Source: Lachnospiraceae bacterium
GTDB taxonomy: Bacteria; Bacillota; Clostridia; Lachnospirales; Lachnospiraceae
Assembly: GCA_017518735.1 (NCBI GenBank)
Contig: JAFWTY010000027.1
Span: forward strand, 47,923 to 111,922
DNA length: 64,000 nt
Reading direction: 5' to 3'
Shown here: in pieces, positions 25,560 through 34,697 of the stretch
How positions within the stretch are numbered: position 1 is the first letter of the stretch
How the letters are laid out: each line of letters starts with the position of its first letter
Translations under genes and position numbers: made by a program
The notes under the pieces: generated by a model
The model's input: the letters and a program-made list of their open reading frames with translations, nothing else
The model's database searches: none
Told to the model about the DNA's origin: nothing

Positions 25560-26894
25560 TTACGGAAGCATTCGCTGAATGTTCGTGTATGATCTGTAGT
25601 TCGCGTTCGAAATCTTGATTCCGGTTTTCGACGAACTTGCGTGAATAATCTTACCGTTTCCTAAGTATAATGCCGCATGACCGGGATAGAAAATGACATC
25701 TCCGGGCTCGGCCTCTTCATAGGTAACCGATCGTCCCTGGGTTCTCTGATAAGCAACACCCGGTGAAATCTTAATGCCGAAGTGTGCATATACAAGGGAG
25801 GTAAATCCGGAGCAGTCCGTACCGGTGATCAAAGATCTTCCGGCATGTACATACGGATTTCCGAGGAACTGAATCGCATACAAGGCCACTTCTTTTCCTT
25901 TGTCCGATCCTCTTGCGGAGGTAATGACGCCGGTATCAATCTGATACTGTGCTCCGTGGAACTTCGCGTTCGGGCCTGCGGAAACGATGGTTCCGGTCAT
26001 AATAGCCGTACCGCCTTCCGCACCGGTTGTAACGGGTGTAGTCGTTGTAACCGTAGGAGTAGTAAGTGCTTTTTCTTCTGCCTGAAGGGATTTTATCTGT
26101 GCGTTCTGCTGCTTGATCAATTTGGCATACTGTTCCGCCTGCTTCTTGGCAGCCGAAATCTGATTGTCATAATCGGCAGCGATTGCACGAAGGCTGGACA
26201 TCTTGGAATCGAGTTCCGCCTTCTGTGTTACTAAGTCCTCTTTCTGTGCTTCGAGGTCTGCTTCTTCGATTTCAAGTTCTTCCTTCATTTCCTGAACCTG
26301 TTTCTTGGTATCCTGATAATCGGAAAGAAGCTTCTGGTCGTACTGATATACTTTTTCAATGTATTCCGCATTGGTCAGGAATTCACTGAAAGAAGAGGAT
26401 GATACAAGCAGATCCACATAGTTGGTTTCGCCCTGCTCGTACATAATCTTGATTCGGGTCTTGGTTGCTTCGTACTGTTCCGCTTCCAGTGCGGTTGCTT
26501 CATCCAGTTCTTCTTTGGCAACTTCAATGGCAGCTTCGGTATTCGCAATATCGTACTCCAGAATATCAATATCGCTCATCAGGTTGCTGATCTGTGCATT
26601 CAAATCCGCAATCTGGCTCTGTACGGCGCTCTGCTCTTTTTCCAGTGCACCGACTTCCTTATTCTTCTCCTGGAGGTCCTTCTGGGTCTGCTCCTGCTGC
26701 TTCTTTACTTCTTCTTCCTGTTTCTTCTTTTCTTCCAGCTTCTTCTGCTCTTCTTCGGTCAGAGTCTTCTCAGGCTCTGCGTGAACATAGGCAGGCAGGA
26801 AGGAAAAGCAGGACGCAAAAACGGAAACGGATGCTGCAACTGCAACAATCGTTTTCTTTACGCTGTATTTCTTTCTGAATGTTTTCTTTTTCAT
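25560..26894 (-). CDS. Secreted NlpC/P60 peptidoglycan hydrolase with N-terminal coiled coil
   Basis: A 444-residue exported enzyme that cuts cell-wall peptides. A signal peptide (about residues 1-40, IVAVAASVSVFASCFSFLPAYVHA) is followed by a long glutamine/lysine/glutamate coiled coil (about 45-260), a threonine-rich linker, and the C-terminal NlpC/P60 domain (about 325-444). Catalytic residues are Cys in TDCSGFTSLVY and His in YPGHAALYLGNG, with IIHASS as the third site. The coiled coil resembles that of the CwlO/PcsB group, which is controlled by FtsEX. The ATG at 26894 follows AAAGGA. Confidence 0.92.
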   Translation of the reverse strand: MKKKTFRKKYSVKKTIVAVAASVSVFASCFSFLPAYVHAEPEKTLTEEEQKKLEEKKKQEEEVKKQQEQTQKDLQEKNKEVGALEKEQSAVQSQIADLNAQISNLMSDIDILEYDIANTEAAIEVAKEELDEATALEAEQYEATKTRIKIMYEQGETNYVDLLVSSSSFSEFLTNAEYIEKVYQYDQKLLSDYQDTKKQVQEMKEELEIEEADLEAQKEDLVTQKAELDSKMSSLRAIAADYDNQISAAKKQAEQYAKLIKQQNAQIKSLQAEEKALTTPTVTTTTPVTTGAEGGTAIMTGTIVSAGPNAKFHGAQYQIDTGVITSARGSDKGKEVALYAIQFLGNPYVHAGRSLITGTDCSGFTSLVYAHFGIKISPGVAYQRTQGRSVTYEEAEPGDVIFYPGHAALYLGNGKIIHASSSKTGIKISNANYRSYTNIQRMLP

Positions 26895-26939
26895 AAGCAA
26901 TATCCTTTATAACCGGGCACAATTGCCCATGGGGGATAT

Positions 26940-26968
26940 ATTATAACACAAAAATTGCTTAAAGGCAA
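26940..26968 (-). promoter_or_regulatory. Promoter for the NlpC/P60 gene
   Basis: TTGCCT (26963-26968), 17 bp, TATAAT (26940-26945) with an extended TG. The -35 lies inside the 3' end of nadE. A short GGGCA/TGCCC hairpin follows in the leader (26915-26928). Confidence 0.7.
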
Positions 26969-28887
26969 TCGAGCTCATTCAGCCATACTTTTGCACTGGC
27001 ATCGGACGGCATACGAAGGTCTCCTCTCGGGGACAGGGCAACGCTACCGATCTTGACTCCGTCCGGCAGGCAGGAACGTTTAAACTGCTGCGAGAAGAAG
27101 CGACGGTAGAAGGTTTTGAGCCATTTTAAGATTGTCTCTTCGTCGTAGGTTTCCTCTCCCTCTGCCGCTTCGGCAAAAGTTTTTACCGCGATGCGGTACA
27201 CCTTGGAAGGGGAATAACCGCAACGAAGCATATAGTACAGGAAGAAATCGTGAAGTTCGTAAGGGCCTACCACATCTTCCGTAATCTGCGCAATCTCGCC
27301 GTCCTTCGGAGGAAGGAGTTCGGGGCTGACCGGTGTGTTTAATACGTCGGTTAAGACTTCACGCAGTTTTTCATTGGAGGTATCTTCGCTGTAGAAGCGA
27401 ACCAGATGGCGAACCAGAGTCTTCGGTACGCCGGCATTGACACCGTACATGGACATGTGATCTCCGTTGTAGGTTGCCCAGCCGAGTGCCAGTTCCGACA
27501 TATCGCCGGTACCTACGACAATGGCATTTTCCTTGTTGGCAACATCCATCAGGATCTGTGTACGCTCTCTCGCCTGGGAATTTTCGTAAGTTACGTCATG
27601 TACGTCCGCACTCTGTCCGATGTCTTCAAAATGCACTTCCACAGCCTTTCGGATGCTGATTTCACGAAGTGTTGCTCCGACACAGCGAGCCATATCACAG
27701 GCATTGGTATATGTCCTGTCCGTGGTTCCGAATCCCGGCATCGTGATGGTAATCATGCCGGCAGGGTCCAAGCCCAGTTCTTCGAAGGCTTTGACACAGA
27801 CAAGCAAAGCCAAGGTGGAATCCAGTCCTCCGGAAAGTCCGAGGACAATCTTCTTTCCTCCGATATGTCTCAATCGCTGCTTTAATCCCTCCGCCTGCAT
27901 GGAAAGAATGAGTTCGCAGCGTTCTTTCTTTAAGTTCTCATCCGCGGGAACGAACGGTCTTCTGTAGAAGGTACGGGAAAGCTTTGTTTCGGTCTTCTCC
28001 AGATGGAAGGGATAAATCACATAATCCGCATACGGATTCGTAGCAAAAGTATTCATTCTTCTGCGCTCCATGCGGATTCTTTCGATATCCACATCGGCCG
28101 TTACGATTTCGTTTGCGAAAACCTTTCCCTGATTTAAGACGCTTCCATATTCCGCAATGATATTATTCGCTCCAAAAACCAAATCCTGACTGGATTCGCC
28201 TTCCCCTGCGGTTGCGTAAACGTAGCCGCATACCAAGCGTCCGGAAAGGGATTTGATCAGCATATTGCGGTATTCCGCTTTTCCGATGGTTTCGGTAGAA
28301 GCCGATAAATTCACAATTAAGGTTGCACCGGCAACGGCATGTGTGGTGGACGGGGTTTCGGGAACCCAGGCATCCTCACAGATTTCACAGCCGACAATCA
28401 GGCCGGGCACGCTGTCGCACTCCAGCAAAAGATTGGAGCCGAAAGGCACAATGCTTTCGCCGAAGACGATTTCACGCACTTCCGAAGGTCCTTCGGTAAA
28501 GTGTCTTTTTTCATAAAATTCGTTATAGGTCGGCAGATTTCTCTTGGGAATGAAACCAAGGATCTCACCACCGCAAAGAGCTGCTGCCACGTTATAGAGT
28601 TTTCCTTCCACTTCCAGCGGAAGTCCGACAAAGATGAGGGCATCGATGTTTTTTGTATGGGAAGCAACCGAAAGCAGTGCTTCTTTCGCGGAAGCAAGCA
28701 ACGTCTCCTGATAAAACAAATCCTGGCAGGTGTAGCCGGTAAGGCAGAGCTCCTGACAAACAATAATCTTCGCCTGTTCTTTTACCGCCTCATCGATTTT
28801 GGCTTTCACGTTTTCTGCATTTGTTGTCGGATCCGCAACTTTTACGGGTACCGTAACCGCTGCCACTTTTACAAATCCGTGCCTCAT
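26959..28887 (-). CDS. nadE: Glutamine-dependent NAD+ synthetase
   Basis: The enzyme makes NAD+ from deamido-NAD+, taking ammonia from glutamine. The 642-residue protein has an N-terminal nitrilase-type glutaminase domain (Glu in VCQELCLTGY, Lys in IPKRNLPTYNEFYEKR, Cys in VGCEICEDAW) and a C-terminal synthetase domain with the ATP pyrophosphatase loop LSGGLDSTLALLV and the GTGDMSELALGW motif. The start follows AGGAGG. Confidence 0.95.
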   Translation of the reverse strand: MRHGFVKVAAVTVPVKVADPTTNAENVKAKIDEAVKEQAKIIVCQELCLTGYTCQDLFYQETLLASAKEALLSVASHTKNIDALIFVGLPLEVEGKLYNVAAALCGGEILGFIPKRNLPTYNEFYEKRHFTEGPSEVREIVFGESIVPFGSNLLLECDSVPGLIVGCEICEDAWVPETPSTTHAVAGATLIVNLSASTETIGKAEYRNMLIKSLSGRLVCGYVYATAGEGESSQDLVFGANNIIAEYGSVLNQGKVFANEIVTADVDIERIRMERRRMNTFATNPYADYVIYPFHLEKTETKLSRTFYRRPFVPADENLKKERCELILSMQAEGLKQRLRHIGGKKIVLGLSGGLDSTLALLVCVKAFEELGLDPAGMITITMPGFGTTDRTYTNACDMARCVGATLREISIRKAVEVHFEDIGQSADVHDVTYENSQARERTQILMDVANKENAIVVGTGDMSELALGWATYNGDHMSMYGVNAGVPKTLVRHLVRFYSEDTSNEKLREVLTDVLNTPVSPELLPPKDGEIAQITEDVVGPYELHDFFLYYMLRCGYSPSKVYRIAVKTFAEAAEGEETYDEETILKWLKTFYRRFFSQQFKRSCLPDGVKIGSVALSPRGDLRMPSDASAKVWLNELDCL

Positions 28888-28905
28888 CTTGCGTCCTCCT
28901 GATTC

Positions 28906-29142
28906 TTATTCCGCCGTATAGTCTCCTAAAACACCATTTCTGCAAGAGCAGATTCCTGCATACCAGATTCCGGTCTGTCCTCTGATACCGATAGTCTCAA
29001 AGGTAAAGTCCTTGCTGTCTCCACCGGCTTTTGTGATTTTCCCGGTGATGGACTGGATGTTTCCGCCGTTTTCCGGATCCAAGGGCTCATAGCGATAATC
29101 AAAATCGTAATCCAGTGAATAAAACTCACTGTTTTCCCCAAT
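28906..29142 (-). CDS. Small reading frame without a standard start, between folC and nadE
   Basis: One frame is open from the folC stop to a TAA at 28906 and reads like real protein (SLDYDFDYRYEPLDPENGG, then FTFETIGIRGQTGIWYAGI, ending in GDYTAE). The longer minus-strand frame through this region (28926-29141) does not. No ATG, GTG or TTG begins it. ATT at 29140-29142 overlaps the folC stop (TAATT) and would give 78 residues. It may use a rare ATT start with coupling to folC, be read by frameshift from folC, or be the tail of a lost gene. I recognise no family. A stop just before the nadE binding site suggests an operon position. Confidence 0.45.
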   Translation of the reverse strand: MGENSEFYSLDYDFDYRYEPLDPENGGNIQSITGKITKAGGDSKDFTFETIGIRGQTGIWYAGICSCRNGVLGDYTAE

Positions 29143-30437
29143 TATAACAGCTCTTTTATTTCCCCGATTAAATATAAGGATCCGACTGCCATGAGAAGGG
29201 TTTTTTTATCCCTTTCTTTGGTCGCGGTCTTTAACGCATCCGATAATTCGGAAAAACCGTAGTTATTCCAATACTCTCCTGCGGGACGGTACTTTTGAAA
29301 CAAATCCACAACCGTCTTTGCCGGTGTCTTTCTGGCCGTGTTCAGTTCGGCAACATAGACATTTTCCAGTTTCAGTTCCAGACAGAGGGTACGAATGATG
29401 CTTTCATAGTCTTTATCCTCACATACCGCGAAGATCAGGCTCAGTTTCTCATACCCTTTCTTATGAAGAATCGCCTTCGCACTTTCGGCAAAGCGTATTA
29501 CGGCATCTTCGTTATGTGCTCCGTCCACGATGATTCCCGGGGCGATTTCTTCCATTCTTCCGGGCCAGAAAAAAGCATCCAATCCATCCTTCAGGCACCG
29601 GTTCGCATCGTCTCTTCCCAACGAAACAAAAAGCTCTTCCAACGCCACGGCTACTGTACGGGCATTGTCTGCCTGATAGAGCGCCGTCTGTCCCAGCATG
29701 AATTCTTCCAGAATTGCTTCCGTTTCTTCGGATAAAGCCGCGGTATTCGCATTTACGGCTTTGGCATTTCTCTGCGTGGCGGTACGTTCCACCACAGAAT
29801 CCGCCGCCTCTTCACCGGTATTGTAGATTACCGGCACGCCGTTTTTGATGATTCCGGCCTTCTCTCCCGCAATCTCTTCAATCGTATTGCCGAGATACTG
29901 CATGTGATCCATGCCGATGGAAGTGATAACGCAGATTTCGGGATGAACGGTATTGGTCGCATCCAGTCTTCCGCCGAGTCCGGTCTCCCAGACAACGAAG
30001 TCACATTTTTCTTTTGCAAAACAGTCCGCCGCCATGGCAAACAAAAATTCAAAATATGCCGGATGGTGAAACTCCTCTTCTGTTTCGGCACGGCTTGTGT
30101 TTTCTTTGAGCAATTCCTGACAAGTATTATAGATAATTTGGAAGCTTTCCGCAAATCCTCCGTCCGAAATATCCTCTCCGTTTACGGAGATGCGCTCGTT
30201 CATTTTCACAAGATGCGGAGAAATGAAAAGCCCGACCTTGTATCCCGCGCTTTGCAGACTGAGAGCCAGCATTTTTGCAACGCTTCCTTTACCGTTTGTT
30301 CCGGCAATGTGGATACTCTGATACGTCTCCTGTGGATTTCCGAGCGCTTCCAGCAGTTTCCGGGTGTTAATAAGGCCTGTTTTGGGTGCGAACTTCGGAA
30401 TGTCACTGATGTAATTGCAGGCTTCCTGATAATTCAT
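29142..30437 (-). CDS. folC: Folylpolyglutamate synthase/dihydrofolate synthase
   Basis: FolC adds glutamate to folates. The 431-residue Mur-ligase-fold protein shows GTNGKGSVAKM (P-loop), the omega-loop region SPHLVKMNERI, ETGLGGRLDATN and TSIGMDHMQYLG. The ATG at 30437 is chosen over a longer frame; a GGAG-like site lies upstream. The gene ends in LYLIGEIKELL at a stop shared with the following odd frame. Confidence 0.93.
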   Translation of the reverse strand: MNYQEACNYISDIPKFAPKTGLINTRKLLEALGNPQETYQSIHIAGTNGKGSVAKMLALSLQSAGYKVGLFISPHLVKMNERISVNGEDISDGGFAESFQIIYNTCQELLKENTSRAETEEEFHHPAYFEFLFAMAADCFAKEKCDFVVWETGLGGRLDATNTVHPEICVITSIGMDHMQYLGNTIEEIAGEKAGIIKNGVPVIYNTGEEAADSVVERTATQRNAKAVNANTAALSEETEAILEEFMLGQTALYQADNARTVAVALEELFVSLGRDDANRCLKDGLDAFFWPGRMEEIAPGIIVDGAHNEDAVIRFAESAKAILHKKGYEKLSLIFAVCEDKDYESIIRTLCLELKLENVYVAELNTARKTPAKTVVDLFQKYRPAGEYWNNYGFSELSDALKTATKERDKKTLLMAVGSLYLIGEIKELL

Positions 30438-30502
30438 TGAAAAGTAACTCCGCTTCCTGTCGTACCTTTTATTGTATCTCTTTTCCCTAAAAAAAGCCAT
30501 AA

Positions 30503-30535
30503 AAAAACGAATCCGAGGGGTTCGGATTCGTTTTT
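30503..30535 (-). terminator. Intrinsic terminator after rubrerythrin
   Basis: CGAATCCGAA pairs with TTCGGATTCG across a short loop, flanked by A and T runs, so it can end transcription from the rubrerythrin gene just before folC. Confidence 0.85.
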
Positions 30536-30554
30536 CTTTGTTTTCATTTGCTTC

Positions 30555-31226
30555 TTAGTAATTCTCAGCGTGTACTTCGAAGTAGCTCTGCGGATGTGCG
30601 CAAACCGGACAAACTTCCGGAGCTTCGGTACCAACTACGATGTGACCGCAGTTACGGCATTCCCAAACCTTTACTTCGCTCTTCTTGAAGACTTCCTGTG
30701 CTTCCACGTTCTTTAAGAGTGCTCTGTATCTCTCTTCATGACGCTTCTCGATTGCCGCTACGCCACGGAATTTAGCCGCAAGTTCGGGGAAACCTTCCTC
30801 TTCAGCTGTTTTTGCGAATCCTTCGTACATATCGGTCCACTCAAAGTTTTCGCCTGCTGCTGCAGCTGCAAGGTTTTCAGCGGTCGTTCCGATGCCTTCC
30901 AGTTCTTTGAACCACATTTTTGCATGTTCTTTTTCATTGTCTGCCGTCTGTAAGAATAATGCAGCGATCTGCTCATATCCTTCCTTCTTAGCCTTGGATG
31001 CAAAATAGGTATATTTGTTTCTTGCCTGGCTCTCGCCTGCAAAAGCTTCCTGCAGGTTTTTCTCGGTCTGGGTTCCCGCATACTTGTTTCCGCTCTTGGT
31101 TTCAGCAGCTGCTTCCACTACTTCTTCGAGCTGGTCACCTGCTGCCGCACATAAGGGGCAAACAGCTTCCACACCGTCTTCTACGGTAAAAGTTTCTCCA
31201 CAGATTAAGCACTTATACGTTTTCAT
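30555..31226 (-). CDS. rbr: Rubrerythrin with rubredoxin-like domains at both ends
   Basis: Rubrerythrin is a diiron peroxidase that removes hydrogen peroxide in anaerobes. The 223-residue protein has a four-helix diiron domain ([30 protein letters not shown]) and a C-terminal rubredoxin (C190, C193, C206, C209). It also has an N-terminal CxxC pair (C6, C9, C23, C26) of the reverse-rubrerythrin kind. The start at 31226 follows GGAGGA; longer frames begin in the leader. It lies 76 bp below desulfoferrodoxin, so the pair probably reduces superoxide then peroxide. Confidence 0.92.
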   Translation of the reverse strand: MKTYKCLICGETFTVEDGVEAVCPLCAAAGDQLEEVVEAAAETKSGNKYAGTQTEKNLQEAFAGESQARNKYTYFASKAKKEGYEQIAALFLQTADNEKEHAKMWFKELEGIGTTAENLAAAAAGENFEWTDMYEGFAKTAEEEGFPELAAKFRGVAAIEKRHEERYRALLKNVEAQEVFKKSEVKVWECRNCGHIVVGTEAPEVCPVCAHPQSYFEVHAENY

Positions 31227-31302
31227 TTCTTGTTTTTCCTCCGTTACTGTTATTGTTTTTCGCCACTCCCTATTGTTTGTGACTTGGTTTTCATTTTTAG
31301 GC

Positions 31303-31671
31303 TTATGCCTTCCAGAGGCTGTGCAGGTTGCAGTATGCATAAACTGCGACTACCTCATCTCCGTCAAGCAGAGCAAATTCTGCCTTCGGTGCATCGCCCG
31401 GTTTTAATGTAACACGCTGATTTCCGTTCTTTGTCTGAAGCGCAATCCACTCAATGTAATGCTCTTCTGCCATCGGATGCTCAACACTTCCTACCGTTAC
31501 AACTACCTTGCCGTCTGCCACTTCAAAAACAGGCACATGTTTCTCTACGGCTGCATCCGTCGTTCCGGGAATAATTTCCTCCATGGCTTCCCCACAGCAC
31601 ATAAGAGGAGCTTTCGTCTCTTTCACGATTGCAACAATCTGTCCGCAACGTTTACAACGATAAAACTTCAT
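31303..31671 (-). CDS. dfx: Desulfoferrodoxin (superoxide reductase)
   Basis: This enzyme reduces superoxide to hydrogen peroxide. The 122-residue class I-type protein has a desulforedoxin domain with C6, C9, C25 and C26 and a neelaredoxin domain whose iron ligands include His in [16 protein letters not shown] and the Cys and His in CNLHSLW. AAAGGAGGG supports the start at 31671. A good promoter with an internal palindrome lies upstream. Confidence 0.93.
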   Translation of the reverse strand: MKFYRCKRCGQIVAIVKETKAPLMCCGEAMEEIIPGTTDAAVEKHVPVFEVADGKVVVTVGSVEHPMAEEHYIEWIALQTKNGNQRVTLKPGDAPKAEFALLDGDEVVAVYAYCNLHSLWKA

Positions 31672-31742
31672 ATTTGTAACCCTCCTTTTCCGGTTTTCTC
31701 TCTTTTTTTGTTTTCGCTTATACTTCCCCAAAGCGTATATTC

Positions 31743-31771
31743 ATTGTACCAAAAAAAGCGGGCGCTTTCAA
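31743..31771 (-). promoter_or_regulatory. Promoter of dfx-rbr with palindromic spacer
   Basis: TTGAAA (31766-31771), 17 bp, TACAAT (31743-31748) with extended TG. The spacer overlaps AAAGCGGGCGCTTT (31755-31768), a 14-bp dyad that a repressor could use. Confidence 0.65.
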
Positions 31772-31794
31772 TTTACAAATTGTGAACGTTCTGT

Positions 31795-31825
31795 AAAAAA
31801 ACAGGCTTCCGAAGACGGAAGCCTG
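31795..31825 (-). terminator. Intrinsic terminator after the pilin at 31848
   Basis: A perfect ten-pair stem CAGGCTTCCG/CGGAAGCCTG with a 4-nt loop, followed on the minus strand by a run of seven T. Confidence 0.9.
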
Positions 31826-31847
31826 AAATAATTTGAAAATTCATATT

Positions 31848-32645
31848 CTATTTAAATGATTTCATCCAGTTCCAGAACTTAGTATTCGCAGCTGAATCAG
31901 CTCCCGGGAAGGAATATCCTCCGTTTTGCTCTCTGTATGCCTCGTTCGAAACGGAATAAAACTGTAACCGCTTCCCCGCCAGGCTGCCTTCCCGGACAAT
32001 GTTATCTCCGTCCCACGCGTCCTGTCCGGAGGAAGTCTTCGGAAACGTCGTGGACCATTCTCCGTCAAAATAAAACAATGGAGTGGAATCTTTTTCCTTC
32101 ATGTAGAACAGGAAATATACGGTATATTTATCGTGTTTTGTCGTTTGAGGGCTCTTGGTTTTGGTCCCCTTTGCATTGCTTCCGACTCCGAAAATAATAC
32201 AATACGGATCCTTTTCCTTGCTCTTCTTATCTTTGGCTGATTCAATTGTCTTAAGGATCGGGGTTGCAAACGTATCCGGCTTTGTTTGGCCCTTATTGTC
32301 GGTCTGTCTGGTAGCGTTAATATCATCATTGCCATTTGCAAACTTTCTTTTATTTCCCCAATAATCCGGCTGGTCTTTTTCTTGAGCATAACCTTCCCGA
32401 TATAAGATGGGTTTTCCTTCCGGAACCGTGCCTCCGTTCAGTGCGTACCGTTCCGAAAGCTGTGCCTGAATGGCCGTTAAGCAACTCTTCGCTTCCAGAA
32501 GATCTTTCTTTTCCCGCGCACGATCGATCCAGCCCAAAAGAGCCGGAATCAGAATGGCTGCCAGAATTGCAAGGATCACAAGCACAACGATCAGTTCCAC
32601 CAGCGTAAACCCTTTATTCTGTTTTCTTTCGGGATTCTTCTTCAT
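31848..32645 (-). CDS. Type IV pilin-like protein (second pilin)
   Basis: A 265-residue type IV pilin/pseudopilin with leader MKKNPERKQNKG and cleavage after Gly12 before FTLVE (Glu at mature +5). The N-terminal helix continues WIDRAREKKDLLEAKSCL, like that of the pilin at 34698. The C-terminal body of about 200 residues has no visible repeat. It has its own promoter and terminator, so it may be expressed separately from the pilus machine. Confidence 0.88.
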   Translation of the reverse strand: MKKNPERKQNKGFTLVELIVVLVILAILAAILIPALLGWIDRAREKKDLLEAKSCLTAIQAQLSERYALNGGTVPEGKPILYREGYAQEKDQPDYWGNKRKFANGNDDINATRQTDNKGQTKPDTFATPILKTIESAKDKKSKEKDPYCIIFGVGSNAKGTKTKSPQTTKHDKYTVYFLFYMKEKDSTPLFYFDGEWSTTFPKTSSGQDAWDGDNIVREGSLAGKRLQFYSVSNEAYREQNGGYSFPGADSAANTKFWNWMKSFK

Positions 32646-32694
32646 ATCTTCACCATTTCTCTTCTACGAAAAATGCATACTTATAGGTAGTATT

Positions 32695-32723
32695 ATTATA
32701 TCGAAAGCGTTGAAAATACACAA
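32695..32723 (-). promoter_or_regulatory. Promoter for the pilin at 31848
   Basis: TTGTGT (32718-32723), 17 bp, TATAAT (32695-32700), about 50 bp upstream of the start codon. Confidence 0.6.
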
Positions 32724-32809
32724 GCATTCCGCACCAACAGGGAAGGATCTGTCATGAAATTCACTAGGGGAGTCCCTGCTATTACCGGGTACACTTTATC
32801 CGGTATACT

Positions 32810-34600
32810 TTACTCGGCGAACTTCACCCTGTAGATCTTGTACTCTCTTCCGAATGCCGAATCCTTGCCGACATACGTCACGTCGTCGACTTCCTCCATG
32901 TTGCGATAGAACGCAAGGAAGTCTTCTTCGGTGTAGATAAAGTCTTTATAAACCTGATAAAGGAGTGTGTTTTCCGCATCCTCATAAGTAGTTCCTTCCG
33001 GCAGGATATACTTCTGATCCGCCAGAAGATAGCAGGGAGCCGTCTTATCCGTTTCCTCAAATACGGCTTCATCATTCTTAAAGTTGAAAAAGTCCGTCGC
33101 ATAATACTGCCCGACATCATATAATTCCGGTGCAAAACAGACGATCAGCCAACTCTCACTCATTACAATGACCGTATTGGCTCCGGGTTCGATCTGCGTA
33201 AACGTAATTCCTTCCTCTTCATGCCGAAAGAAATACGCATCCGCATCGGGATTAAAATGCGTCCAGACCGTCATGATCACACACAGTATTAAGATCACAA
33301 TATCGGTAACCTTCTTCTTTTCACCGATGAGCCCAACCAGATAGTACAGAATACAGGCAATCCAGACAGCCGCCAGGGGATAGGTTACAAAGACATACCG
33401 GCTCGCATATTTTCCCATAAAAAACACGCTGCTTCGCCAGGATACAAACAGGAGTTTTACAAGGATGGAGATAAAAAGAACCGCTGTCGTAAACTGAAAT
33501 CCTTTTCTCTTCGCCCAGATCCTCTTCCATTTCTCCTTTGTTCCGGATAAAAATGCCTTAAACTTCGGATCCTTGTGGAACAACCAGATGATCGGAATAC
33601 TAAACAGAATAATGGCTCCTAAGAATACGGCAACTACTTCCAGAACCACATTGGCATAGGATAAGACATGAGGCCCGAAAATATCCTTCGTCAGCATATA
33701 AAGATATTGCCGAAACTGCATGCCAAACGGATAGGTCACTTCCGCATAGCTTTGTTCATTCGGATTGACCCCGCCGAAGTGCGCGATCGTTTGCGGATCC
33801 AGGATCAGGGTTACCCCGACCGCTGCAAGTGCTGCCAGGCCGTGGGCAAAAAACAATTTCAAATGTTTGGAAAACAGATAATAGATCACATAACAAAGGG
33901 TGATCACAAAGGCGATCGCAAGGAATAAATGGAGCGTATAGGCTCCGCATAAACAGCTGAAAAACAGCAGGATCAGCTCTTTTACCGGAAGTTTTGTTTC
34001 CTTACGGCTTTCGTAGATCCTGTGCGAATAGAAGGCAAACATCATGACAAACATGACGCCCAGTGCATATAAGCGCTGGTAAATCGCAATATTCATCGCG
34101 CCGATGCCGAACCCATAGAGGATCACTGCGGCAAATGCAGCAAAATCGCTTCCGGTTATGCGCTTTACCAGACGGAATAAATAAATCTGCGTAACCAGAA
34201 AAGCAATCAGGTTGATCGCCAGACAGAAATACCAGGAAAACCGGCCCGGGAAAAAAGAGCAGATTGTATGAAGCAACAGGATCTGAAGCGGCGGATTCAG
34301 ATCATTGTTCGCATTCCGGAGTGTCGCATCATAACGAAACTGCTGCCCCTCATTTACCGTAATATAATCGCGGAATCTCTGACCATCCTGCCATACATAA
34401 ACCATAGAGGTTCCGTCGTTTGCCTCATCCAGTTCTTTATATTCCACACTGTTGGCAAATCCGTAATTAAACACTTCATCCGAATGAAAACCCTGCTTGA
34501 ATTTTCCGAAGATCACAAAAAGAAGTCCTGTCTGTATCAGCAGGAGGACAATCAAAAGAATATATCGTTTTTTCGGTTTCCCTTTTTCCATAAAATCCAT
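32810..34600 (-). CDS. GT39-like membrane glycosyltransferase
   Basis: A 596-residue GT-C type enzyme of the PMT/ArnT kind, with about a dozen TM helices and the extracytoplasmic acidic motif HSDEVFNYGF after TM1 that holds the catalytic aspartate. Such enzymes move a sugar from a lipid carrier to a protein or lipid outside the membrane. The ATG at 34600 is chosen because the longer frame (to 34663) would translate the pilin terminator. It lies between two pilin genes, so pilin or adhesin glycosylation is a reasonable inference. Confidence 0.8.
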   Translation of the reverse strand: MDFMEKGKPKKRYILLIVLLLIQTGLLFVIFGKFKQGFHSDEVFNYGFANSVEYKELDEANDGTSMVYVWQDGQRFRDYITVNEGQQFRYDATLRNANNDLNPPLQILLLHTICSFFPGRFSWYFCLAINLIAFLVTQIYLFRLVKRITGSDFAAFAAVILYGFGIGAMNIAIYQRLYALGVMFVMMFAFYSHRIYESRKETKLPVKELILLFFSCLCGAYTLHLFLAIAFVITLCYVIYYLFSKHLKLFFAHGLAALAAVGVTLILDPQTIAHFGGVNPNEQSYAEVTYPFGMQFRQYLYMLTKDIFGPHVLSYANVVLEVVAVFLGAIILFSIPIIWLFHKDPKFKAFLSGTKEKWKRIWAKRKGFQFTTAVLFISILVKLLFVSWRSSVFFMGKYASRYVFVTYPLAAVWIACILYYLVGLIGEKKKVTDIVILILCVIMTVWTHFNPDADAYFFRHEEEGITFTQIEPGANTVIVMSESWLIVCFAPELYDVGQYYATDFFNFKNDEAVFEETDKTAPCYLLADQKYILPEGTTYEDAENTLLYQVYKDFIYTEEDFLAFYRNMEEVDDVTYVGKDSAFGREYKIYRVKFAE

Positions 34601-34626
34601 TTTAATCAGTACAAACAAAAAAAGCA

Positions 34627-34660
34627 ATAAAAAAGCCCCGCAGTCTAAACTGCGGGGCTT
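34627..34660 (-). terminator. Intrinsic terminator after the pilin at 34698
   Basis: A perfect twelve-pair stem AAGCCCCGCAGT/ACTGCGGGGCTT with a 4-nt loop and T run. It lies upstream of the glycosyltransferase start and would keep most pilin transcripts from entering it. Confidence 0.92.
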
Positions 34661-34697
34661 CATGATTAATTATACACTTTATTATTCCGGTTAGAGA

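Noticed and set aside
28926..29141. A 71-codon minus-strand frame after folC
   Set aside because: It begins with TTG and has an unlikely composition. A different frame of the same strand reads like real protein.
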